Assembly: GCF_030717945.1 (NCBI RefSeq)
Contig: NZ_JAVAIM010000001.1
Coordinates: 2,231,131-2,295,130, forward strand
DNA from: Qipengyuania profundimaris
GTDB lineage: Bacteria; Pseudomonadota; Alphaproteobacteria; Sphingomonadales; Sphingomonadaceae
Length of the DNA: 64,000 nt
Direction of reading: 5' to 3'
Shown: piece after piece, positions 23,151-31,774 of the stretch
Position numbering within the stretch: position 1 is the first letter of the stretch
Layout: each line of letters starts with the position of its first letter
Made by a program: the position numbers and the translations under genes
The notes under the pieces: model-generated
Databases searched by the model: none
The model's input: the letters and a program-made list of their open reading frames with translations, nothing else
What the model was told of the DNA's origin: nothing

Positions 23151-24287
23151 TCAATACCTACCCCAGACGAAGCGGCTCGACAGGGCGTAGTTCCATACCG
23201 ACCCGATGCCGATGCCAACCAGTGCCGCGAGCACTTCGTGCAGGCCGCGGTCGTGCAGGGTCGTCGCTACAGCGACATTGGCGAAGGCGCCGATGGAGCA
23301 GGCGGCAATGAAGCTGACCCAGCCCCAGAACACTTTGTCCGCCGATTTCAGGCGACGGTCGCGGTAGGTGAGGAAATTGTTGAGCCAGAAATTGAAGGTC
23401 ATCGCGCCGAAGGTCGCGACCGCCTGGCTCCAGCTGAAATCCGTGCTTGCGACCAGCAGAAAAGCGTAGAGGATCGCCATGTGCACGCCGATGCCGAGCA
23501 CGCCGACCGTGCCGAACAGGGCGAAGCGGGTCGGGATCACGCGGCCGAAGCTCTTGTCGTAGAGCCCGGCGAGGAAATCGAGCGCGATGGCGCGGTCGAG
23601 CTTGGATTCGCCGGAGCGGCGGGCGGAGAAGTTCATCGGGAAATCCTTCACCTTGAGCGGTGTGTCCGAGGTGGCGAGCAAGTCGAGCAGGATCTTGAAG
23701 CCGATTCCTGAAAGATTGGGTACCAGCTTCCGCGCGGTTTCGGCGGGCAACAGGAAAAACCCGCTCATCGGGTCGGAGAGCTCGACGCCGGTCAGCTTGC
23801 GGGCAAGGAAATTGGCGACGCTCGACAGCTTCTCGCGGTCGGGGCGGCCCCATTCTTCCATGCTCGCGCCTTCGGCGAAGCGGCTGGCGACGGCGACTTC
23901 GGCCTCGCCCGATTTCACTGCGGCGAGCATGTCCACGAGCAGCTTGGGATCGTGCTGGTGATCGGCATCCATCACTGCGACATAGGGTGCGGCGGTGGCG
24001 CAGAAACCTTCGATGGCGGCGCTCGAGAGCCCGCGACGGCCGATGCGCTGGATCACGCGGACGCGGCTGTCGGTCAGCGAGAGGCGGCGCGCCTCGTCGC
24101 TGGTGCCGTCGGCGGAATTGTCGTCCACGATCAGCACTTCCCAGCCGCTCGCGCCCAGCGCACCCTCGATCCGCTCGACCAGCGGTGCAAGATTGTCGCG
24201 CTCGTTGAGCGTCGGCAGGATGATGGCGAGGTCCAGCGGATCGGTCCGGCCGGCCACGACGGGCTGCGTTTGCGGGTTCATATCCAT
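23151..24287 (-). CDS. Polyprenyl-phosphate mannosyltransferase-like GT2 fused to GtrA domain
   Basis: 378 residues from ATG 24287. The N-terminal 240 residues are a DPM1-like GT2 domain: AIILPTLNERDNL, VDDNSADGTSDEA, the metal-binding DAD in AVMDADHQHDP and PMSGFFL. The C-terminal 120 residues form four membrane helices of the GtrA type (RFALFGTVGVLGIG; NFWLNNFLTYRDRR). The enzyme makes a polyprenyl-phosphate sugar in the inner leaflet and the GtrA domain may help flip it. Convergent with the PMT-like transferase that could use this donor. MDM and MNP starts (24287, 24281) are equally possible; 24317 would overlap leuB. Confidence 0.9.
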   Translation of the reverse strand: MDMNPQTQPVVAGRTDPLDLAIILPTLNERDNLAPLVERIEGALGASGWEVLIVDDNSADGTSDEARRLSLTDSRVRVIQRIGRRGLSSAAIEGFCATAAPYVAVMDADHQHDPKLLVDMLAAVKSGEAEVAVASRFAEGASMEEWGRPDREKLSSVANFLARKLTGVELSDPMSGFFLLPAETARKLVPNLSGIGFKILLDLLATSDTPLKVKDFPMNFSARRSGESKLDRAIALDFLAGLYDKSFGRVIPTRFALFGTVGVLGIGVHMAILYAFLLVASTDFSWSQAVATFGAMTFNFWLNNFLTYRDRRLKSADKVFWGWVSFIAACSIGAFANVAVATTLHDRGLHEVLAALVGIGIGSVWNYALSSRFVWGRY

Positions 24288-24313
24288 TGCATGACGCGAA
24301 TATCCGCCAATCC

Positions 24314-25381
24314 TCAAGATATGGTTAGCAGCTTCCTAACAATGGCGTCGCCGATCTCCGAGGTCGAGGCGCTGCCGCCGAGGTCGCCACCGAAGACGCC
24401 GTCTGCAAGGATGCCCTCAACCGCGCGCTCGACCCCCACGGCCTCCTCCTCGCGGCCGAGTGAGTGGCGCAACAGCATGGCGAGGCTGAGAACGGCAGCC
24501 ACGGGATTGGCCTTGCCCTGCCCGGCGATATCGGGCGCGCTGCCGTGGATCGGTTCGTAGAGGCCGAAGGTGCCATATTCCGCCTGCCGCTCCCCCAGGC
24601 TGGCGCTGGCAAGCAGGCCGATGGAGCCGACGCAGGCGCTGGCCTGGTCCGACAATATGTCGCCGAACAGATTGCCGGTGACGATCGTATCGAACTGGCC
24701 GGGCGATTTCACCAGCTGCATGGCTGCGTTGTCGACATACATGTGGTCCAGTTCGACCTCGGGATAGTCCTTCGCCATCTCGATGACCGTCTCGCGCCAG
24801 ATGCGACTGGTTTCGAGGACATTCGCCTTGTCGACGCTGGTCAGGCGCTTGCCCCGCCCCATGGCTGCGCGGAAGGCGACATGCGCGATGCGGCGCACCT
24901 CGGCCTCGTTATAGGACATGGCGTCCCAGCCCTCGCGCCCACCGGTGCTGTCGCGCTCGCCCTTGTCGCCGAAATAGACGTCGCCATTGAGTTCGCGCAC
25001 CACCAGCAAGTCGATGCTGCGAGCAATATCGGGCTTGAGCGAAGACAAGTGCTCGAGGCCCGGGAAGCCTGCCGCAGGGCGCAGGTTCGCGAACAGGCCG
25101 AGCTCGCTCCGTAGGCCGAGGATCGCTTGTTCGGGCCGCAATTCGCGCGGCAGATCGTCGCAGGAGAAATCGCCGACCGCGCCGAACAGCACGGCGTCTG
25201 CAGCCCGCGCCATCTCCAGCGTCTCTGCGGGAAGCGGATGCCCGTGGCGGCGATAGGCGACCGCTCCGACATCGCCTTCGAACAGCGTCAGTCCCGGCAG
25301 GTCGAGCGCATCGAGCACGCGGCGCGCCTGTGCCGTCACTTCGGGTCCGATCCCGTCGCCGGGAAAAATCGCGATCTTCAT
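24314..25381 (-). CDS. leuB: 3-isopropylmalate dehydrogenase
   Basis: 355 residues. Oxidative decarboxylation of 3-isopropylmalate in leucine synthesis. Seen: IAIFPGDGIGPEV at the N-terminus, LGLFANLRP, the active-site lysine region TSVDKANVLETSRIWRE, and the metal and cofactor region GNLFGDILSDQAS followed by EPIHGSAPDIAGQGKANP. The ANLRP and EPIHGSAPDI motifs separate it from isocitrate dehydrogenase. The ATG overlaps the recO stop by four bases. Confidence 0.95.
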   Translation of the reverse strand: MKIAIFPGDGIGPEVTAQARRVLDALDLPGLTLFEGDVGAVAYRRHGHPLPAETLEMARAADAVLFGAVGDFSCDDLPRELRPEQAILGLRSELGLFANLRPAAGFPGLEHLSSLKPDIARSIDLLVVRELNGDVYFGDKGERDSTGGREGWDAMSYNEAEVRRIAHVAFRAAMGRGKRLTSVDKANVLETSRIWRETVIEMAKDYPEVELDHMYVDNAAMQLVKSPGQFDTIVTGNLFGDILSDQASACVGSIGLLASASLGERQAEYGTFGLYEPIHGSAPDIAGQGKANPVAAVLSLAMLLRHSLGREEEAVGVERAVEGILADGVFGGDLGGSASTSEIGDAIVRKLLTIS

Positions 25382-25977
25382 TCCATCATCCGTGCCAGCC
25401 GCTGCCTCAAGAGCTGTCTTGCGGCTAGAACGTCGGCGCGGGTGTCGGCAAGCAGGTAGCGCGCGATCAACGGCTCCTGGCGGTCGAGAATTTCCAAGGC
25501 CTGCCCAAGGTCGGCTATCGCAGGCCGCTCTCCGCCATAGCCCAGTTCGCGCAGCAGCAGCGCCTCATACACCGCCAGCACTTCCACCCACTGTCGCGCG
25601 GCATCGGCAGAACAGATCGCCTCGAGCAATGCGCCGAGCGCAGCGTAGAGCGTGGGATAGGCATTGCGCTCCGGCAGCACAGCGGCGGTCAGTGCCGTGA
25701 CCCATGCGATCGCGGCGGCGGGGAGTGGCTCGGAAAGCCACGGCCCGCGGCTCGTCACCAGCTCCAGCCGGGCGAAGGGCAGCTGGTTGTCCGATTTCGC
25801 GCGAACCTCGGCCTGCACGATGTTGCCCGGGATTACGACCGGCCGCAGATGCCGCCCGCGACCACCCGCGACATAGGCCGCGACCACGCCGCTCTGCTCG
25901 GTCAGCATGCGCGTGATCACCGCCGTCTCGCCATGCGGGCGCGCGGCGAGCAAAATTGCGGGGGCTGTGAGGTGCAT
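25378..25977 (-). CDS. recO: DNA repair protein RecO
   Basis: 199 residues. RecO loads RecA onto SSB-coated DNA with RecR. The N-terminal OB fold is recognisable (LTAPAILLAARPHGETAVITRMLTEQSG in parts; GGRGRHLRP) and the helical C-terminus holds LLRELGYG. The protein is shorter than the usual 230-250 residues and lacks the four-cysteine zinc site found in many RecO proteins; this compact form is common in alphaproteobacteria. Co-translated with leuB. Confidence 0.9.
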   Translation of the reverse strand: MHLTAPAILLAARPHGETAVITRMLTEQSGVVAAYVAGGRGRHLRPVVIPGNIVQAEVRAKSDNQLPFARLELVTSRGPWLSEPLPAAAIAWVTALTAAVLPERNAYPTLYAALGALLEAICSADAARQWVEVLAVYEALLLRELGYGGERPAIADLGQALEILDRQEPLIARYLLADTRADVLAARQLLRQRLARMME

Positions 25978-26008
25978 TCTCGTCCCTACCTTGTGGCAGG
26001 GGCGACGG

Positions 26009-26254
26009 TCACTTGGCCTTGGCTTCCAGAGCCGCCACGCGGGCTTTAAGGTCTTCGGCTTCTTCGCGGGCCTTGCTGGCCATCATCTTGACCGCATCGA
26101 ATTCCTCGCGGCTGACGAAGTCCATGCCGCCGAACGTCTCCTTAGCCCGCTCCCGCGCCGCATCGCGCGCTTCGCGGCCCATGCCGGCCAAGGTACCGGC
26201 CGCCGAGTTGGCGAGTTTGACGAAATCGGCAACGAGGGGGTTCTTGGATTGCAT
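26009..26254 (-). CDS. ubiK: UbiK-type BMFP accessory factor
   Basis: 81 residues from ATG 26254 (MQSKNPLVADFVKLANSAAG). The conserved BMFP pattern is present: an N-terminal helix, a glycine hinge, FVSREEFDAVKMMASKAREE and a C-terminal coiled coil ending DLKARVAALEAK. In enterobacteria UbiK helps the ubiquinone biosynthesis complex; the same protein binds membranes and trimerises through the coiled coil. Gap of 31 bases to recO, same strand. Confidence 0.88.
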   Translation of the reverse strand: MQSKNPLVADFVKLANSAAGTLAGMGREARDAARERAKETFGGMDFVSREEFDAVKMMASKAREEAEDLKARVAALEAKAK

Positions 26255-26292
26255 GGAGATGCAGATGGGGCGCAGCGAAGTCTTTGTCCAGA

Positions 26293-26453
26293 GTCCTTGT
26301 TGCGTGCGGAAAGCGCATCCGCGCTTCCCTTGGCTGTTCCATCCCACTCCCCCACCCGACCACCCAACCAGTATAGTGCCGTGGGTGGCCGGGTGGGGGA
26401 GCGGGATGGAACAGCGAGGTCAGGACGGATGTCCTGACCGCACCCGGCAAAAA
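26293..26453. repeat. Composite palindromic repeat (REP/BIME-like) behind tspO
   Basis: The element starts near GTTGCGTGCGG, has a hairpin GGAAAGCGCATCCGCGCTTCC-like (26309-26330, ATCC loop; one mismatch), a long central inverted repeat with arms containing CTCCCCCACCCGACCACCC and its complement (about 26334-26409), and a second hairpin in the opposite sense with perfect 9-bp arms GGTCAGGAC/GTCCTGACC (26418-26439) followed by GCACCCGGCAAAAAC to the tspO stop codon. This mirrors the element in the rpsL-rpsG spacer, including the ATCC loops and the position next to a stop codon. Confidence 0.85.
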
Positions 26454-27011
26454 CTAATTCCCTATTCTCACCCGCTCGACCGCGCCGCTATCGCTCGCGG
26501 CGGCTCCACCATCGGGATTCAGCTGCAGGAACTGGAAGTTTAGAAGGCCTGCGAACAGCACCCATGCGAGATACGGCAACAGCAGCAGTCCGGCCGCCTT
26601 GCGGACCTTCCAGAACAGCGCGATCACGGCGATCAGCGTCACCGCCATCAACGCGATGACCACCAGCGCGCCCGTGATCTGCTGGGCCCCGAAAAACACC
26701 GGTGTCCACGCCAGGTTGAACACGAAATGCGCAGCGAACATCCACAAGGCTGCCGTGCGGCCGCGCGCGCCCCAGGCCGAGGCTACCATGGCGACGGCAA
26801 GGCCGATCATCACATAGAGCACCGACCAAACGATGCCGAACCACTTGGGCTCGGGATAGATCGCAGGCTTTTCGAGCGACTGGAACCAGGCCGAATCCGG
26901 GCTGCCAACCATGCCGCTAAGGAAGCCCAGCAGGAAAACCAGCGGCACGGTAAAGAGTGCCCAGCGAATGAAACTCGCGCGCAATTGTCCGCGCGAAGCC
27001 AGCGTGTTCAT
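26454..27011 (-). CDS. tspO: TspO/MBR-family tryptophan-rich sensory protein
   Basis: 185 residues with five membrane helices. Motifs of the family: WFQSLEKPAIYPEPKWFGIVWSVLY in parts (loop 1 plus the second helix), AHFVFNLAWTPVFFG and PYLAWVLFAGLLNFQFLQLN in parts. TspO binds porphyrins and cholesterol-like ligands and modulates tetrapyrrole-linked responses in alphaproteobacteria. GGGGAG before the ATG supports the start. It has an N-terminal extension of about 15 residues and ends in a short polar tail. Confidence 0.93.
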   Translation of the reverse strand: MNTLASRGQLRASFIRWALFTVPLVFLLGFLSGMVGSPDSAWFQSLEKPAIYPEPKWFGIVWSVLYVMIGLAVAMVASAWGARGRTAALWMFAAHFVFNLAWTPVFFGAQQITGALVVIALMAVTLIAVIALFWKVRKAAGLLLLPYLAWVLFAGLLNFQFLQLNPDGGAAASDSGAVERVRIGN

Positions 27012-27163
27012 GCAATCTCCCCGAAATCGGCGAATCGTTCAACAAGTTGTGGCGAGCCATGCGCGCAGGCGCAATGCGCCGCGCCGCTTAGTCCCGATCC
27101 GGTGCGGTTGAGTCGACGCTGGCGCTATGCGAGACCGCTAGAGCGGCCTATCGTGAGCAGATT

Positions 27164-28273
27164 ATGCAGACGGTCGATTACTTCGTGATCGGAGCGGGCA
27201 TTGCAGGTCTGTCCGCAGCGGCGCGGTTGGCGCAGCATGGCCGTGTAGTCGTTTGCGAGGCAGAGGGTTCTCCCGGCGTCCATGCCTCGGGCCGCAGCGC
27301 CGCCTTCGCGCATTTCGACATGGATGCGCCGCTGGTGCGCGCACTCACCGCAGCGAGCCTGCCGCTGCTCGAGGAACCGGGTGCGCGCAGGCACCCGGCT
27401 TTATTCATCGCTTTGGAGGGGCAGGAGAGCGACCTCGACCGCGTCGAGGCAGGCTACCGGGAATGGCAGCCGGACGTGCGGCGGCTATCCTCGGACGAGG
27501 CGCGCTCGCTCGTGCCGGTGCTCCGCGATGGGGAGAACGGGATTATCGGAGCGCTGCTGGACGAAGCCGGTCGCAAACTCGATGCCCACGCGCTGCTCGA
27601 AGGGCACAGGCACGCCTTGCTCGCGGCAGGAAGCGAGATCGCAACACAATCGCCGGTAACGTCGCTGCGTCACGAAGCCGCGCATTGGATCGTCGATACG
27701 CCGGGCAACAGCTACTCGGCGAAGGTCGTGGTCAATGCCGCCGGGGCCTGGGCCGACGAGATCGCGCGGTTGGCGGGCGTCGCGCTTCTCGGCCTTATAC
27801 CGTTGCGGCGCACGGTGATCACCTTCGATGTGCCCGATGGCATGGACGTCTCGGCATGGCCCTTCACCAAGACGGTCGGTCCCGGCTTCTACATCGAGCC
27901 GGAAGGGCGCGGACGCCTGCTGGCCTGCCCGATGGATGAGCATCCGTCCGACCCATGCGACGCGCAGCCTGAGGAGGAGGATATAGCCTTGGCCGCATGG
28001 CGCGTCGAGCAGGCGACGACGCTCGCCATCCCGCGCCTCGCCAGCAAGTGGGCCGGCCTCAGGACCTTCACGCCCGAACGGCTGCCGGTATGCGGCTTCG
28101 ATCCACAAGCTCCGGGCTTCTTCTGGCTGGCCGGACAGGGCGGCTTCGGCCTGCAGACATCGCCCGCAATGGCGCTCGCCGCCGAAGCATTGGCGACTGG
28201 CGCGAAATGGCCGGAGGAATTGCAGGCCGTTGGCGTGACGCCGGACCAGCTATCGCCGAGCCGCTTCGCCTAG
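27164..28273 (+). CDS. FAD-dependent amino-acid oxidase/dehydrogenase-like protein (DAO family)
   Basis: 369 residues. The N-terminus holds the dinucleotide-binding motif VIGAGIAGLSAAARL (residues 8-22) and a glutamate at the end of strand 2 (VVCEAE). Later NAAGAWADEIARLAG and the C-terminal FFWLAGQGGFGLQTSPA are typical of the DAO group that includes glycine oxidase and D-amino-acid dehydrogenase. Substrate unknown; a deamination of an amino acid or amine is most likely. The stop overlaps that of gor by four bases in convergent orientation. Confidence 0.85.
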   Translation: MQTVDYFVIGAGIAGLSAAARLAQHGRVVVCEAEGSPGVHASGRSAAFAHFDMDAPLVRALTAASLPLLEEPGARRHPALFIALEGQESDLDRVEAGYREWQPDVRRLSSDEARSLVPVLRDGENGIIGALLDEAGRKLDAHALLEGHRHALLAAGSEIATQSPVTSLRHEAAHWIVDTPGNSYSAKVVVNAAGAWADEIARLAGVALLGLIPLRRTVITFDVPDGMDVSAWPFTKTVGPGFYIEPEGRGRLLACPMDEHPSDPCDAQPEEEDIALAAWRVEQATTLAIPRLASKWAGLRTFTPERLPVCGFDPQAPGFFWLAGQGGFGLQTSPAMALAAEALATGAKWPEELQAVGVTPDQLSPSRFA

Positions 28274-29634
28274 CGCATCAACACCAGCTCTTCCGCCATC
28301 GTTGGATGGATCGCGGTGGTCGCATCGAAATCGGCTTTCGTAAGACCCGCCTTCACCGCAATTGCAGCGGCCTGCATCATTTCCGGTGCTTCGGGCGCGA
28401 TCATGTGGATGCCGACGATCTTGCCGCTATCCCCGTCGCAGACCATCTTCATCAGGCTGCGTTCGTTGCGTCCCGCCAGCACGTTCTTCATCGGGCGGAA
28501 ATCGGACAGATAGACCTTCACGCTGCCGAGCGCATTCTTGGCCTCGCCCTCGGTCATGCCGACCGCCGCAATAGGTGGATGGCTGAAGACCGCGCTGGGA
28601 ATGCAGCCATGGTCCACCGCGACCGGATCGTGACCGCCGAAGACGGTATCGGCGAACGCCTGCCCCTCGCGGATGGCGACCGGGGTCAGCTGCACGCGGT
28701 CGGTCACGTCGCCGACGGCATAGATGTGGTCGACATTCGTCTTGCTGAAGCGGTCGACCTTGACCTCGCCGCCATCGCCCAGCTCCACGCCCGCCTTGTC
28801 GAGGCCGAGCCCTTCCGTATTCGGAATCCGCCCCACGGCGAACATGACGAGGTCGGCCTTCTCCTCGTCGCAATCGGACATCTTCACGAAATATCCGCCC
28901 TCGTCGCATGGCTTGATGTATTCGAAGGTAGTGTTGAAACGGAACTTGATCCCCTTCATCGTGCTGATCTGAAGCAGCCGGTCGCGCACCGCCTCGTCGT
29001 AGCTGCGGAGCAGGCGGTCGCCGCGATTGACGATGTGCACGTCGCAGCCGAACTCGTTGAAGATACCGGCGAACTCGTTGGCGATATAGCCGCCGCCCGC
29101 GATGATGATCTTCTCCGGAAGTTCGTCGAGATGGAAAGCCTCGTTGGAGCTGATGGCATGTTCGGCCCCCTGGCATTCGGGCATGCGCGGGCGCGCGCCG
29201 GTGGCGATCAGGATGTACTTCGCCGTGACGGTCTTGCCGCTCGCCAACGTGATTTCGTGCGGGCCGGTGATTTCGGCACGTTCCTTGAAGATCGTGACGT
29301 CGTGGTTTTCGAGCGTGTCGGTATAGGCACCCTCGATCCGCGTCACGTCGTCGAGGACATTGTCGCGGAGCGTCTTCCAGTCGAACTTGCGCTCGCCGAT
29401 TTCCCAGCCGAAGCGCTGGCAATCTTCCAGATCCTCGGCGAAATGCGCGCCGTAGACGAGCATCTTCTTGGGCACGCACCCGCGAATGACGCAGGTGCCA
29501 CCGACCCGGTGCTCCTCCGCGATCGCCACCTTCGCTCCGTGCGCGGCGGAAACCCTGGAAGCGCGCACGCCGCCCGACCCCGCACCGATGGTAAAGAGGT
29601 CGAAATCGTATTCGCCGCCGGGTTCTGTCGCCAA
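28270..29634 (-). CDS. gor: Glutathione-disulfide reductase
   Basis: 454 residues. A flavoprotein that reduces GSSG with NADPH. Seen: FAD motif TIGAGSGGVRASRVSA, the redox-active disulfide GGTCVIRGCVPKKMLVYG (C..... C spacing of the family), NADPH motif GGGYIANEFAGIF, and the C-terminal catalytic HPTMAEELV. Length and the absence of an N-terminal extension fit bacterial Gor. Glutathione use is consistent with other glutathione-fold proteins in the window. Confidence 0.95.
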   Translation of the reverse strand: MATEPGGEYDFDLFTIGAGSGGVRASRVSAAHGAKVAIAEEHRVGGTCVIRGCVPKKMLVYGAHFAEDLEDCQRFGWEIGERKFDWKTLRDNVLDDVTRIEGAYTDTLENHDVTIFKERAEITGPHEITLASGKTVTAKYILIATGARPRMPECQGAEHAISSNEAFHLDELPEKIIIAGGGYIANEFAGIFNEFGCDVHIVNRGDRLLRSYDEAVRDRLLQISTMKGIKFRFNTTFEYIKPCDEGGYFVKMSDCDEEKADLVMFAVGRIPNTEGLGLDKAGVELGDGGEVKVDRFSKTNVDHIYAVGDVTDRVQLTPVAIREGQAFADTVFGGHDPVAVDHGCIPSAVFSHPPIAAVGMTEGEAKNALGSVKVYLSDFRPMKNVLAGRNERSLMKMVCDGDSGKIVGIHMIAPEAPEMMQAAAIAVKAGLTKADFDATTAIHPTMAEELVLMR

Positions 29635-29811
29635 AATCTGTCTCCAATCTCTGTTCGCCGGTGCAATTGGGGCTTTCGGGTGAACAGCACAAGGGCCTTA
29701 CCCGATCCGTTCCGTGCCGCTGCGCAGAGGAACCGCAAGCCTGTGCGATCCATTACAACGATATCTCTGGGAGGGGATGCTGCCCGAACCCGCAACACAT
29801 CGGGAGACAGC

Positions 29812-30894
29812 ATGAAGCAACCGATTGCCGAAATTATCGAGGGTGGAGCCGAGTTCCTGCCCTATCCGTGGAACTACCTCACCTTCGCCGCTGCGGCGAC
29901 CGCTGTGGCGCTTGCCGTCCACTGGCTGGCATTCCGCCTGCTGCGCCGCTTCGCCAGATCGTCGAACAGCGAATCCGACGATTTGCTGGTCCGACGGCTT
30001 GCCACGCCGACGCGGGTCGCGCTGATCGCGCTCGCCTTGGTGATCGCGGCGCGGGAAATCCCGGCGTTCGAAGCCATCTGGGAAAAGGTCGCGGGCTTCG
30101 TCATGCCAGCGCTAATCGGCTGGATCGCCCTCGCCATCCTGCACGCACTGGTGGAGGCGATGAAACTGCGCGCCGACATCACCGTGGCCGACAATCTTGC
30201 CGCCCGGCGACGGCGCACACGGCTGACCATGCTCAGCCGGATCGTCACTTTCATCATCGTCTTCGTGACCGTGGGGTTGATGCTGCTTTCGATCCCCGGC
30301 GTCCGCGATATCGGCGTAACGCTTGTCGCATCGGCGGGGCTGGCGGGTCTTGCGGTCGGGGCGGCGGCGCAACCCGCGCTCAAGTCATTGATCGCCGGGG
30401 CGCAAATGGCACTGACCGAGCCGATCAATATCGACGACGTCGTCATCATCGAAGGCGAGTGGGGCAGGATCGAGGACATCCGCACCACCTATGTCGTGGT
30501 GAAAATCTGGGACGAACGCCGACTGATCGTGCCAACCACGCGTTTTCTCGAAGACGCATTTCAGAATTGGACCAAGAAGACCGCGCAGCTGCTCGGCTCG
30601 GTGATGCTCTACCTCGACCCGGCGACGAAGATTGCGCCGATCCGGGCCGAATTCGAACGGCAGATCAACGCGAACGCACTTTGGGACGGACGCGTTCAGG
30701 TGGCGCAGGTCACCGAGACAATGCGGGATGCGATTGAGGTCCGTCTACTGATGAGCGCGAAGGATTCTTCCGCGCTGTTCGATTTGCGCTGTGACATTCG
30801 CGAAGGCATGCTCGACTGGCTGGCCGAAACGATGCCCGAAGCCTTCGCGCGGCTGCGCATAGCTTCTCCGGAGATGGACGCCGTTACCAATTGA
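29812..30894 (+). CDS. MscS-family mechanosensitive channel
   Basis: 360 residues from ATG 29812, with GGGAGA six bases upstream. Several N-terminal membrane helices precede the pore helix, where LVASAGLAGLAVGAAAQPALKSLIAGAQMALTEP (in pieces) is the Gly/Ala-rich MscS pore signature; then the cytoplasmic beta domain with NIDDVVIIEGEWGRIEDI and RRLIVPTTRFLEDAFQNWT. These channels release solutes on hypo-osmotic shock. Proteins of this length with extra N-terminal helices are the YbdG/YnaI-like type. Confidence 0.9.
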   Translation: MKQPIAEIIEGGAEFLPYPWNYLTFAAAATAVALAVHWLAFRLLRRFARSSNSESDDLLVRRLATPTRVALIALALVIAAREIPAFEAIWEKVAGFVMPALIGWIALAILHALVEAMKLRADITVADNLAARRRRTRLTMLSRIVTFIIVFVTVGLMLLSIPGVRDIGVTLVASAGLAGLAVGAAAQPALKSLIAGAQMALTEPINIDDVVIIEGEWGRIEDIRTTYVVVKIWDERRLIVPTTRFLEDAFQNWTKKTAQLLGSVMLYLDPATKIAPIRAEFERQINANALWDGRVQVAQVTETMRDAIEVRLLMSAKDSSALFDLRCDIREGMLDWLAETMPEAFARLRIASPEMDAVTN

Positions 30895-31021
30895 ACCGCG
30901 CGAATGCGGGTCCGGCGGCGGCGCGGGATAATGTTAGCTATGCGCCGGTCTCTTGCCAAAGGCAGCTACGCCGGAAATTGGGATAGGCGGCCATTTCGTT
31001 TCGACAGACCGAGAGGCAGCG

Positions 31022-31708
31022 TCAATTTCGCGGCGGTTCCTCCACCGCCAGGCGCCTCGCGACCTGTACCGTCTGGATGACGAACAGCGCCACCAACAGG
31101 CAGCCTACCGCTCCGACAAACAGGTCGAAGCCGTTGAGCTGCCAGAGGATCGGCGCCTCGGGCCCTGCGTAATACATCGCCAGGGTCAGAGCGATGAGGA
31201 CAAGGCGCAGCTCGGTGGGTCCGGCATTCATGTAGGACAGCCGCAGCTCGCCGAGAACGCGAACCGACAGGAAGGCATGAATGGACATCAGCAGATATCC
31301 GGCCAGGGCGATCAGCGCGACCTCGAGTTCGACGTAGGGGCTCAGTCCGATGCCGACGACCAGCAGCGTCGTCGCCAATCCATCGCAGCTATGATCGAGG
31401 AAATAGCCATATCGCGGGCGTTCGATCTTCCGGTAACGCGCCAGACTACCGTCGAGCGAATCTCCGAACCAGTGAACCACATATCCGGCCACTGCGAGCC
31501 AGAGCCAGTCGCGGTCCGCGTTGCTTCCGAGATACCCCACGAATACCAGAACCGCTCCGACCATGCCCAGAGCGGTCAGCATATCGGGCGAAACCCGCCG
31601 CGGCAGCCGCGCACATAGCCAATCAAGAGCCGTGCGCTCGACGCGAGCGACGAGGTTTTCCTGGATGCGGTCGATCGGAGTTATCTTCGGCTTGAATCCG
31701 GGTTCCAT
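31022..31708 (-). CDS. CDP-alcohol phosphatidyltransferase-family membrane protein
   Basis: 228 residues with about six membrane helices. The catalytic signature DG-x2-AR-x8-G-x3-D-x3-D is complete (DGSLARYRKIE followed by G, then FLDHSCD), so the enzyme should be active in joining a CDP-linked donor to an alcohol acceptor in phospholipid synthesis. The acceptor cannot be told from the motif; length and N-terminal extension differ from PgsA and PssA. Confidence 0.88.
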   Translation of the reverse strand: MEPGFKPKITPIDRIQENLVARVERTALDWLCARLPRRVSPDMLTALGMVGAVLVFVGYLGSNADRDWLWLAVAGYVVHWFGDSLDGSLARYRKIERPRYGYFLDHSCDGLATTLLVVGIGLSPYVELEVALIALAGYLLMSIHAFLSVRVLGELRLSYMNAGPTELRLVLIALTLAMYYAGPEAPILWQLNGFDLFVGAVGCLLVALFVIQTVQVARRLAVEEPPRN

Positions 31709-31774
31709 CTGTCAGCTCCAGCAGACCGTAGATTTAACGATATTTGCGCGTGGCGAGTACGTGTGTCCAGTCGG

